A stretch of 11,190 bases of DNA, from positions 1-11,190 of the forward strand of contig DATLOJ010000155.1 in assembly GCA_035536315.1 (NCBI GenBank), given 5' to 3'. The stretch is from DATLOJ01 sp035536315. Lineage in GTDB: Bacteria; Actinomycetota; CADDZG01; JAHWKV01. The notes beneath the pieces were generated by a model. That model ran no database searches. It worked only from the letters and a program-made list of their open reading frames with translations, and was not told the DNA's origin. The position numbers and the translations under genes are program-made. Positions 1 to 6,497 of this stretch are shown here, piece after piece; position 1 is the first letter of the stretch, and the number at the start of each line of letters is the position of its first letter.

Positions 1-320
1 CGGCTCTCAACTGGGGCATCTACGGGCGTAGCCTGATTTCAAATCTCGGTCCGGGGTTTGCCACAGGCGGGCTCCTCGGTCCCAGCCCGTCTAATTTTTC
101 CCCCGGCGCTCGTCGGGCGCCTGCCTCCGGGGTTAGCCCTCTAGTCGACGCCTCATCCCGGGCCAAGGGCAGTCCCGGGTGAAACGCCCGTCTACCTAGA
201 GACGGGAACTCGCATTAAGCTGCGACGTTTCAGTTTAAGTTCCAGACTTTTTAACGAGGATCCTGGACCTCGGCCCGCTTCCACCAGACAAGACCACCGG
301 CCTCGAAACCGATCGCCCCC
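1..320 (-). ncRNA. ssrA: tmRNA (transfer-messenger RNA), 3' end cut by window edge
   Basis: tmRNA rescues ribosomes stalled on mRNAs without a stop codon, acting as alanyl-tRNA and then as a short message, in complex with SmpB encoded just upstream. Read on the minus strand, the mature 5' end is at 320 with GGGGGCGAUCGGUUUCGA, the tmRNA acceptor/D-arm signature. PK1 is clear: stem 1 CGAGG/CCUCG (255-272) and stem 2 UCCAG/CUGGA (3' strand at 241-245). A hairpin with the UAA of the tag in its loop lies at 210-225, followed by a second 7-bp hairpin at 187-206. A PK2-like element follows, with CCCGGG repeated as stem 1 and GCCCU/AGGGC as stem 2, closely resembling the mycobacterial arrangement. 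Helix 2 can form between GGUCUUGUCUGG near the 5' end and CCAGUUGAGAGCC near the window start. The T-arm, 3' acceptor strand and CCA, roughly 30-40 nt, lie outside the window. The tag-coding part is abnormal and is described separately. Confidence 0.96.
215..229 (-). other. ssrA: Putative very short tmRNA tag reading frame (N-V-A-A-stop)
   Basis: Codons AAC GUC GCA GCU UAA read on the minus strand give Asn-Val-Ala-Ala-stop. The Ala-Ala-stop ending matches the universal end of tmRNA tags, and the UAA sits in the loop of a UCGCA/UGCGA hairpin, as in other tmRNAs. The codon directly upstream in this frame is UGA (230-232), so the frame cannot extend further under the standard code, which the neighbouring genes use. 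The AAC codon begins 11 nt after the end of PK1 stem 2, close to the roughly 10-nt PK1-to-resume spacing in Escherichia coli. With the Ala carried by tmRNA the added peptide would be A-NVAA. The other two frames run to UAG codons in the next hairpin but give peptides without a degron-like end. The choice of frame and resume codon is inference, and a sequencing indel is possible. Confidence 0.45.
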
Positions 321-340
321 ATATGGGGATAAGCAGATCA

Positions 341-346
341 AGTGTA
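341..346 (-). promoter_or_regulatory. Possible -10 box for ssrA
   Basis: The 48 nt between the smpB stop and the tmRNA 5' end (321-368) contain TACACT on the minus strand, which fits a TAnnnT -10 element. Transcription from it would start about 13-14 nt before the mature 5' end, which leaves a short leader for RNase P to remove. No convincing -35 hexamer is visible, so read-through from smpB is an equally good source of tmRNA. Confidence 0.3.
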
Positions 347-368
347 CCTGAGGTGCGTGGGAGAGGCC

Positions 369-851
369 TTAGCGTCGCCGCTTGTCCGCCAGCGCGCGAT
401 CGACCTGCCGGGCGTGATCGCGGGTCTTTAGATCCTGCCTCTTGTCGAACAGCTTCTTGCCTCGCCCGAGGCCAAGCTCAAGCTTTGCCAGCCCGTGGGT
501 GAAATAGCACTTGAGTGGGACAAGCGTCAGACCCTTCTCGGCGGTCTTCGCAGAGAGCCGCCGAATCTCTTCCTTCTTCAGCAACAGCTTCCTGGGCCTC
601 GTTGGCTCGTGCTGGCTGTATCCGGCCTGCGCGTACTGCGGGATGTGCATCCCCTGCAGAAAGATCTCGCCGTCGCGCACAACCGCGTACGCCTCTCTTA
701 GCGATGCCCTGCCCTGCCTGAGCGACTTCACCTCGCTGCCGGTCAGGACCATTCCGGCCTCGAACGTCTCGATGATTTCGTAACTCCGCCGCGCGTTCGG
801 GTTGGTAGCTGCAGCGTCGGACGATGACTTGCCCTTCTTCTTCGAAGACAT
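369..851 (-). CDS. smpB: SsrA-binding protein SmpB
   Basis: SmpB binds the tRNA-like domain of tmRNA and brings it to the empty A site of stalled ribosomes. It is a soluble protein of 160 aa, a normal length for the family. After a Lys/Ser-rich N-terminus (about residues 1-20), the OB-fold core shows the family motifs ARRSYEIIETFEAGMVLTGS, EVKSLRQGRASLREAYA and FLQGMHIPQY. The basic C-terminal tail (KKLFDKRQDLKTRDHAR and beyond) is the part that folds as a helix in the empty mRNA channel. The gene starts 8 nt after the S41 protease stop, with no recognisable Shine-Dalgarno site in that gap (GGCCTTCG), so translation probably depends on the upstream gene. The tmRNA gene follows 48 nt downstream on the same strand, the classic smpB-ssrA pairing. 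Confidence 0.97.
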   Translation of the reverse strand: MSSKKKGKSSSDAAATNPNARRSYEIIETFEAGMVLTGSEVKSLRQGRASLREAYAVVRDGEIFLQGMHIPQYAQAGYSQHEPTRPRKLLLKKEEIRRLSAKTAEKGLTLVPLKCYFTHGLAKLELGLGRGKKLFDKRQDLKTRDHARQVDRALADKRRR

Positions 852-859
852 CGAAGGCC

Positions 860-2020
860 TTAGCCGACCGCGCTTGGGGCTTGAACCAGTATTCCCTTAA
901 GCACCTCTTGAGCCCGCGCGATCTGGCTCTGCCTGCCGGCTACATTGACGTCGGGGATCACTCCGTTCTCGCCGATCGAACGCCCGGATGGGGTGAAGTA
1001 CGACGCGATCGTCAGCTTCACTGCGGAACCGTCGGAAAGGCGATACGTCTGCTGGATGACTCCCTTGCCATATGTCTCCGTACCGACGATCACACCGCGG
1101 CCGCGATCCTGGATCGCACCGGCGACGATCTCCGATGCGCTCGCAGAGCCTTCGTCGACAAGGACCACCAGAGGCAGGTTGGATTCCGGCTTGCCCCTGG
1201 CCTCGTACGGAATCTTGGGCCCGAAGCGGGCCTGAGAGGTAACAACGAGTCCCCCATCCAGGAAGACCGATGCAACCTCGACCGCCTCGTAGAAATCGCC
1301 GCCGGGGTTGCCGCGAAGGTCCAGGATGAAACCTTGAGCCCCCTCGGCAGTCAAAGTACGCACGGCTTCACGAACCGTTCCTCCAACTCCCCTCGTGAAT
1401 GAGATCAGCTCGACCATGCCCATCTTTTGTTTCGGCACCATCTTCGATGTGACAGACGGAAGATCGAACGGTTCCCTCACCAGGCCGATCTCCAAGGGTC
1501 CTTGGCCCTCTCTCTCGAGTCGGATCTTCACCTGCGATCCACCCGGCCCCCGAAGTCTCGAAACAACCTGGTCGAGGGAAAGGTTGTCGAGAGGCCTCGA
1601 GTTGATGTGGGTCAGGACGTCTGCTTGCAGTATTCCTGCGCGGTGAGCGGGAGTGTTCTCCAAGACGCTGATCACATTGACGAGTTTGCCGTCTTGCTTG
1701 AGAAGAAGACCGATGCCCGAGAAGTGTCCCGACAGAACGTCGTCTGCCTGCTGGAATGCGACGGGGTCGAGATATGCGGCGTAGGGATCGTCAATGGATT
1801 GGAGCATTCCTCTGACGGCGCCCTGTACAAGCGCTTTTCGGTCGGCCTCATGCAGGCCGTAGGTTCGTATCGCGTCCTCGGCCTCCTGGATGAGCGCGTA
1901 GTCGCGGGAGCCCGGCATCGGAGCGGAGCGGCCCGCGGCGAAGCCGAATAGAAACGCCGCGGCAAGAAGGCCGACGGCAGAAAAGAACGCAAAGACTTTG
2001 CCCGACTTATTAGTAAACAT
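860..2020 (-). CDS. S41 family C-terminal processing peptidase (CtpA/CtpB type) with PDZ domain
   Basis: This is a membrane-anchored serine protease expected to cut proteins from their C-termini outside the cytoplasmic membrane. Residues 8-30 form one hydrophobic signal anchor. A helical region (about 40-95) precedes a PDZ domain (about 97-180, with SGIGLLL and RGPGGSQVKIRLER) and the S41 protease domain (about 195-360, with ILDLRGNPGG). The motif EGSASASEIVAGAIQD supplies the likely nucleophile Ser294, TYGKGVIQQT supplies Lys319, and Gln323 follows four residues later. The 25-residue Ser-Lys spacing equals that of CtpB and Tsp, so the protein should be active. The length of 386 aa is usual. 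The start ATG lies 9 nt after the transglutaminase gene stop without a good Shine-Dalgarno site, and the stop lies 8 nt before smpB. S41 proteases often accompany FtsEX and M23 genes and may process or regulate wall hydrolases. The substrate here is unknown. Confidence 0.95.
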   Translation of the reverse strand: MFTNKSGKVFAFFSAVGLLAAAFLFGFAAGRSAPMPGSRDYALIQEAEDAIRTYGLHEADRKALVQGAVRGMLQSIDDPYAAYLDPVAFQQADDVLSGHFSGIGLLLKQDGKLVNVISVLENTPAHRAGILQADVLTHINSRPLDNLSLDQVVSRLRGPGGSQVKIRLEREGQGPLEIGLVREPFDLPSVTSKMVPKQKMGMVELISFTRGVGGTVREAVRTLTAEGAQGFILDLRGNPGGDFYEAVEVASVFLDGGLVVTSQARFGPKIPYEARGKPESNLPLVVLVDEGSASASEIVAGAIQDRGRGVIVGTETYGKGVIQQTYRLSDGSAVKLTIASYFTPSGRSIGENGVIPDVNVAGRQSQIARAQEVLKGILVQAPSAVG

Positions 2021-2029
2021 TTTGGTGCT

Positions 2030-4285
2030 CTACAGATTAGTCGAGGACTTCAGAAGGCTCTCCGACACCCGCTCGGCCGCGCTTCGCGCCCGGGCAGCTT
2101 GCTCTTTGGTTGCAACGGACCCCGCGTAAAGGTGCGACTCGAGAGTGCTCACCACTACGGAGAGGTCGGCCTCCGACTCCGACAACAGCCGCCTCAGTGA
2201 GGCTGCGTACTCCCTTGGCGTCGCAGACGGGGCCCGAGGCATGCCGGCGTCCCGCCCTGCGGCTTCCACAACACCAAATGCGCCTGCCAGCGCTTCGCCG
2301 GGCGGGGCGCGGTCGAACATCCTCAGCCTCCTTCGCCTCAGGAATGCGGTGATTCTCGGACGCATGAGTGCGGCCCCACCGATGGCGGCAGCCACCGCCA
2401 GCAAGATGACAGCCGCAACTTCTCCGTTTGATGCGACGGCCCGGAGAGCAGCCTGCAAGCCTCTTCCTGCTGCCGCCCCCATGCCATCGGGAACCGCGCG
2501 CCCAATTGCGGCGGTAATGGTCTTCAGCAGCTCGAGTCCTGGAGATGACTCTGCATTTGACGACGCCGCCGGAACTTCGTGGGTGGGATCGAACTCGACC
2601 CAGCCCACGCCGGGAAAGAAGACCTCCACCCAGGAGTGCGCGTCACTCTGCCTCACATCGAAGAACCCGGACAAAACGTTGCGGTCTCCCGGTGCATAGC
2701 CGGTAGCCAGTCGTGTCGGAACGCCGGCCGCTCGCAACATAAGAGCCATTGAAGATGCGATTTGCTCGCAATAGCCTCGCCGATCCTCGAAGAGAAATTG
2801 GTCGACGGCATCTGTTCCTTTCGGCTGCGCTGGAATGTCAATCTCGTACTCGGTGTTCTGGGCAAGCCAGCGTTCGATGGCAAGCGCCTTACCCAGAACG
2901 GTCTCTTCAGCACCGGTGATCTCCAACGCGAGGTCCTTCACGCGCTTGGGAAGGCCCTGAGGCAGCTGCGTGTAACGGCGATGAAACTCTTCTCGCAAAA
3001 GCTGTCCGCCGATGCGAACCCTTCCTTCGGGAAGTGCCCCCTCGCCGCCGGGAGCCACCGTCGCTTGCGACAGGGATTCCCTTGTATAGATGGGCACGCG
3101 CGAAACAACGCTATAGACGGATTCCGGCTCGAGCAGCACCGGCGAGCGCAACCCAAGATGGTCCGACACTTCAATACGCGTCGTCGGAAACCAAACCTCC
3201 ACCGGGTTGTAAGCAGCGAAGATGATGTTCGGTTGCTGCGCCACGACGTAAAAAGTCTGCACCAGCGGAACCGTCTCCGCGGACGTTGGCTCCGCACTCA
3301 GATGAACAGGCGGCCCGATCAGCGGCCTCATCCGCTCGGTCGAATCGGTCCACGAGCTCTTGTCGTAGGTGTCGAACACCGCGCCGCGCCAGAAAGCCGA
3401 CCTTGTTGCCCTAACCCTCATGACAAGATCGTCTGAAAGCTTCCCCCTGGCCCGAAGGTCCATGAAGTTTCCGAATCCGAAGTAGGCGCCGCCTTGCGGG
3501 TTGACCGGCTCGTCTCCCGGCCCGCTTTGGTTCGGAAGGCCGGGGTTCACTATTCCGGCCCCTGAAGGAAGCGGAAGAAAGTTCGGAATGCGAAAAGGCA
3601 CGGAGGTGAACCTGGAGTTGTTACTGCGCGGCGCAAACATGAACGCAACCGAGCCCGCCAGCACGACGACAACAAGAATGATGGCAGTCATGGTCATGCC
3701 TGCGGGAAATACAGATCGCGATCGCGTTTCAGCGGCCGGCTTGGGAAGCTTGTCACTTACCTCCGAGGCGTACGAAAGCTGGAGCGCGATTAGGGCAACC
3801 AGTCCCCACGGAATGAAGTAGATCAAGAAGCTCGAATCGATCGCCAGCGATCCACCCAGAGCAACCAGCGTTATGGATGTGGCAAGAGAAAAGTGCAGGT
3901 CTCTGCGTCGGGGAAGGTCGAAGGAGTGAAGGGTTTGGACCCAAAGAAATATCTGGGCCAGAGGAGCCCTGGCCTCCTCCACGGAAGTGATTCCAGATAA
4001 AGACCTGAGGAAGTCCCCCAGCGCCAAAACCGCAGTTGCGGCCAGGACAAACTTGAGGCCGATGTTGCGATGCTCGCGTCGATACCAGGAGAGAACCGAT
4101 CCCACCGGCGTCAATATCAGCACCGATACTGCGGTGGAATTGGTCACGATGTCCTGCGCGACCACCGCCGCGATTCCGCACATGACGGCCGCAGCCACCG
4201 CCACCCTGAAAGTGATCGAGTCCTCCGCGCGTATGGGGGCCGGGGCCATCTTGGCGCGCACACGCTCCAAAGTCGAAACGGTCAT
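2030..4285 (-). CDS. Transglutaminase-like membrane protein (TgpA/DUF3488-type N-terminus, DUF4129-like C-terminus)
   Basis: This is a 751-aa integral membrane protein with an extracytoplasmic papain-fold (transglutaminase-like) domain. Hydrophobic segments lie at about 27-43, 52-66, 77-92, 132-148, 152-171 and 198-217, then a large outer domain, then one more helix at about 623-641 and a basic cytoplasmic tail. The catalytic triad is intact: Cys506 in RRGYCEQIASSMALMLRAAG, His550 in DAHSWVEVFFPG and Asp566 in GWVEFDPT. The tail (about 655-725) resembles the DUF4129 region that ends many members of this family. The start ATG overlaps the DUF58 stop (ATGA), preceded by GAAGGAA as ribosome binding site. 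The order MoxR-DUF58-transglutaminase is a common cassette in Actinobacteria and Proteobacteria. The substrate and reaction (cross-linking or proteolysis) are not established for most members, so no specific function is claimed. Confidence 0.93.
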   Translation of the reverse strand: MTVSTLERVRAKMAPAPIRAEDSITFRVAVAAAVMCGIAAVVAQDIVTNSTAVSVLILTPVGSVLSWYRREHRNIGLKFVLAATAVLALGDFLRSLSGITSVEEARAPLAQIFLWVQTLHSFDLPRRRDLHFSLATSITLVALGGSLAIDSSFLIYFIPWGLVALIALQLSYASEVSDKLPKPAAETRSRSVFPAGMTMTAIILVVVVLAGSVAFMFAPRSNNSRFTSVPFRIPNFLPLPSGAGIVNPGLPNQSGPGDEPVNPQGGAYFGFGNFMDLRARGKLSDDLVMRVRATRSAFWRGAVFDTYDKSSWTDSTERMRPLIGPPVHLSAEPTSAETVPLVQTFYVVAQQPNIIFAAYNPVEVWFPTTRIEVSDHLGLRSPVLLEPESVYSVVSRVPIYTRESLSQATVAPGGEGALPEGRVRIGGQLLREEFHRRYTQLPQGLPKRVKDLALEITGAEETVLGKALAIERWLAQNTEYEIDIPAQPKGTDAVDQFLFEDRRGYCEQIASSMALMLRAAGVPTRLATGYAPGDRNVLSGFFDVRQSDAHSWVEVFFPGVGWVEFDPTHEVPAASSNAESSPGLELLKTITAAIGRAVPDGMGAAAGRGLQAALRAVASNGEVAAVILLAVAAAIGGAALMRPRITAFLRRRRLRMFDRAPPGEALAGAFGVVEAAGRDAGMPRAPSATPREYAASLRRLLSESEADLSVVVSTLESHLYAGSVATKEQAARARSAAERVSESLLKSSTNL

Positions 4286-5502
4286 GCGTACACCGGTTCC
4301 TTCAGGCAGTCGACAAGGCTTCTGTCCCCCGTGACCAGGTACGCAACGGCGCGGCTCCCCGCGAGCTCTTCGACAAGGCGGCTTTCATCCGCCGCGTTCA
4401 ACACCCGGCCGTCTTTGGCGAAATCCCGTGCCGATATCAAAACGACAAGAACACGTGATGATCGTTCTTGCGCGATCGCAACCGCTTCCGGAATAGCCCG
4501 CGCGGCCTCGACCGTTGTGGGAGAAATGAGAACGGTTGTCGAGCGTCGAGTGATCTCGAACATCTCGCCACGGGTTGTGTCCGCAATGTTCGGCCCCCCA
4601 ACGGCCTCCTGCTCGGCGAGCCAGTCGAGCGCGTCGACCTTGCCCGGTTCCACCAACCGCCGGGTTCCCAGCGGGTGCGCGCAGGACAGCTGCACGGGAT
4701 GTCCGGAGTCGAGCGCGTACATCACGATCGAAGCCGCCGCCGAGACCGCCGTCTCGAAGGTCGTCTTGGGTTCGGCCCCCACCTTCTGCGCAGCGTCGAT
4801 GATGACCGTCAGCCGCGATGCCGGGTGTTCCTCGAACTCCCTTACAAGGATTCGTCCGCCCCGCGCAGTCGATCTCCAGTGAACGTGGCGAAGGCTGTCG
4901 CCGGGCCGGTACTCCCGCAGGCCGAAGAATTCCATTCCCGCCCCTCTCTTGGGCCGTTCGTGGAATGCCTCGTTGGGAGTGCTCGCCGCCTCCAATACCG
5001 GAAGCGATGACAGCGGAGACCACGAGGGGTGAACAATCAGGTTGGTCTTTGCCTTCACGAGCCGTCTTGCCGTAGCGGCACCGAATGGTGCGCCGGTCTC
5101 GAGGCGTATTGACGCATCACGGTAGACACCTCTTCTATTAGCGACTCCTTCGTACTCGATCGTGGAAGTGCGCTTTGCCGGAACCCGGTCCACGACAAAA
5201 GGCGTATCTCCCAGAAGCGAGTCCTTCCCCCAGAAAGGACCCTTGGAAATCAGCCCCGTGTTGGTAATGCCGAGCCGAACCTGCACGGTGTCTCCGACCG
5301 TGACGGCGGGAGGTAGTTCGCGTGACACTGAAACGCGCCTCAACACGAACGGCGGGGCGATAATCCCCGCGATCGTGATCCCCAAAAGAGCTGAAGCGAT
5401 CACATAAACCCAGCCGGCCTGTGCGTTTGCAGCTGCGAGAAACAGCAGCAAGCTTCCACCCGTCAGCGATGCAGCCCTTCGTCCCGGGCGCGGGAAGGTC
5501 AC
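4282..5502 (-). CDS. DUF58 domain-containing protein (vWA-like), membrane-anchored
   Basis: This 406-aa protein has two adjacent hydrophobic segments (about 14-30 and 32-54) in a hairpin, a beta-rich extracytoplasmic-looking region (about 55-165), and the DUF58 core. The core is marked by GLREYRPGDSLRHVHWRSTA (194-213) followed by RGGRILVREFEEH, the family hallmark. A von Willebrand A-like fold follows from LTVIIDAAQK (231-240). The metal-binding DxSxS of a true MIDAS is replaced by D-A-A-Q-K, so metal binding is doubtful. DUF58 proteins are encoded with MoxR ATPases and transglutaminase-like proteins and are thought to be MoxR partners, but their biochemical role is unknown. GTG is used as start, overlapping the MoxR stop by 4 nt (GTGA), and the stop overlaps the transglutaminase start (ATGA), so the three genes are translationally coupled. 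Confidence 0.93.
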   Translation of the reverse strand: MTFPRPGRRAASLTGGSLLLFLAAANAQAGWVYVIASALLGITIAGIIAPPFVLRRVSVSRELPPAVTVGDTVQVRLGITNTGLISKGPFWGKDSLLGDTPFVVDRVPAKRTSTIEYEGVANRRGVYRDASIRLETGAPFGAATARRLVKAKTNLIVHPSWSPLSSLPVLEAASTPNEAFHERPKRGAGMEFFGLREYRPGDSLRHVHWRSTARGGRILVREFEEHPASRLTVIIDAAQKVGAEPKTTFETAVSAAASIVMYALDSGHPVQLSCAHPLGTRRLVEPGKVDALDWLAEQEAVGGPNIADTTRGEMFEITRRSTTVLISPTTVEAARAIPEAVAIAQERSSRVLVVLISARDFAKDGRVLNAADESRLVEELAGSRAVAYLVTGDRSLVDCLKEPVYA

Positions 5503-6449
5503 CCGCCCGTGACCGGCACCGGGACCTTGTCCAAGACTTCAGAAACAATCCTCTTGCCGCTCCCCGGCCCCATCCTGAGTTGCGACTTGAGCACGAGCCG
5601 GTGGGGAAGGGTCAATGCCGCCGCCACCTTGATGTCGTCCGGCAAGACGAAATCCCTGCCCTGAAGCAAGGCTCTGGACTGAGCGACTCGGGTGATTCCA
5701 AGTGAACCTCGGGGCCCGGCACCAAGCGACACCTGAGGATGAGAACGAGTAGAGGCCGCAATAGCAACGGCATACTGAATGATCAACTTCTCGATGCGCG
5801 TTTCCTTCACGCGCGCCTGAATCTCGTCGATTTCGTTGAGGCTGACAACCGGCGAGATCTTGTCGATTGGATGTTCGATCAACTGTGCCAAAACCATTTC
5901 GGCCTCCCCTGCTGCATCGGTGTAGCCGAGGGACGTTGCGATTAGAAATCGGTCGAGCTGGCCCTCCGGAAGCGGATACGTGCCGTGATACTCGAGCGGG
6001 TTCTGAGTCGCCATCACGAAAAATGGAGATGGAAGCTTTCTGGTGATCCCCTCCGCGGTGACCTGTCGCTCCTCCATGGCTTCCAATAGAGCCGCCTGAG
6101 TTCGAGGCGTCGTTCGGTTTATCTCGTCGACGACGACGACGTTTGCAAATATCGGGCCCGAGATGAACTGGAACTCGTTGGTAGCCTGGTAATAGATCGC
6201 AACACCGGTGATGTCGCTGGGCAGCAGGTCGGGAGTTGCCTGGACCCTTTTGAAGGTTCCATCGATCGACTTTGCGAGCGCCTTGGCGAGCATCGTCTTG
6301 CCCACCCCCGGCGCATCTTCGATCAGCAAATGCCCTTCCGCTGCGAGCGCAAGCGCGCAAGTTTCGACGACATGATGCTTGCCGACGATTACCGATTCAA
6401 CGTTGGCGACTATGCGCCTCAGCGCTTCGACCGCTGCGGGACGGTCCAC
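5499..6449 (-). CDS. MoxR family AAA+ ATPase
   Basis: MoxR ATPases are AAA+ chaperone-like proteins that help assemble or activate partner complexes, usually together with vWA proteins. This one is cytoplasmic, 316 aa, the normal size. Walker A is EDAPGVGKT (44-52, Lys51), Walker B is VVVVDEINR (104-112, Glu109), sensor 1 is ATQNP (Asn150), and the sensor 2 region is GAGPRGSLGI (244-252 region, Arg247). The block LLEAMEERQVT and the Gly/Thr-rich HGTYPLPEGQLDRF are typical of MoxR. The GTG start at 6449 has no Shine-Dalgarno site, but a CATAAT box ends 6 nt upstream, which would give a leaderless mRNA. The gene is 48 nt from the M23 stop and overlaps the DUF58 gene by 4 nt. It is probably the first gene of the MoxR-DUF58-transglutaminase unit. 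Confidence 0.96.
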   Translation of the reverse strand: MDRPAAVEALRRIVANVESVIVGKHHVVETCALALAAEGHLLIEDAPGVGKTMLAKALAKSIDGTFKRVQATPDLLPSDITGVAIYYQATNEFQFISGPIFANVVVVDEINRTTPRTQAALLEAMEERQVTAEGITRKLPSPFFVMATQNPLEYHGTYPLPEGQLDRFLIATSLGYTDAAGEAEMVLAQLIEHPIDKISPVVSLNEIDEIQARVKETRIEKLIIQYAVAIAASTRSHPQVSLGAGPRGSLGITRVAQSRALLQGRDFVLPDDIKVAAALTLPHRLVLKSQLRMGPGSGKRIVSEVLDKVPVPVTGG

Positions 6450-6455
6450 GGCTCA

Positions 6456-6461
6456 ATTATG
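6456..6461 (-). promoter_or_regulatory. Possible -10 box for moxR, leaderless spacing
   Basis: CATAAT on the minus strand differs from TATAAT at one base. It is followed by TGAGCC and then the GTG start at 6449, so a normal -10 to start-site distance puts the transcript start on the start codon itself. No clear -35 is visible about 17 nt upstream (AGTACC). This fits the absence of a ribosome binding site for moxR and would make the cassette separately transcribed from the ftsEX-M23 genes. Confidence 0.4.
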
Positions 6462-6497
6462 CCCGCGTCACGAAAATCGGTACTTAGTGATCCAGCA

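Noticed and set aside
1..320. CRISPR array, riboswitch or rRNA fragment as explanations for the non-coding left end
   Set aside because: The 5' signature, PK1, PK2-like element and the position after smpB identify it as tmRNA. No regular repeats are present.
824..1951. Long plus-strand open frames of 192 aa and 174 aa opposite the S41 protease gene
   Set aside because: The minus strand carries a full S41 protease with catalytic residues. The opposite frames have no recognisable domains and are typical shadow frames of GC-rich coding DNA.
2762..3436. Plus-strand 224-aa open frame opposite the transglutaminase gene
   Set aside because: Its composition is Arg/His/Leu-rich and low in recognisable motifs, and it lies fully antisense to an intact conserved gene.
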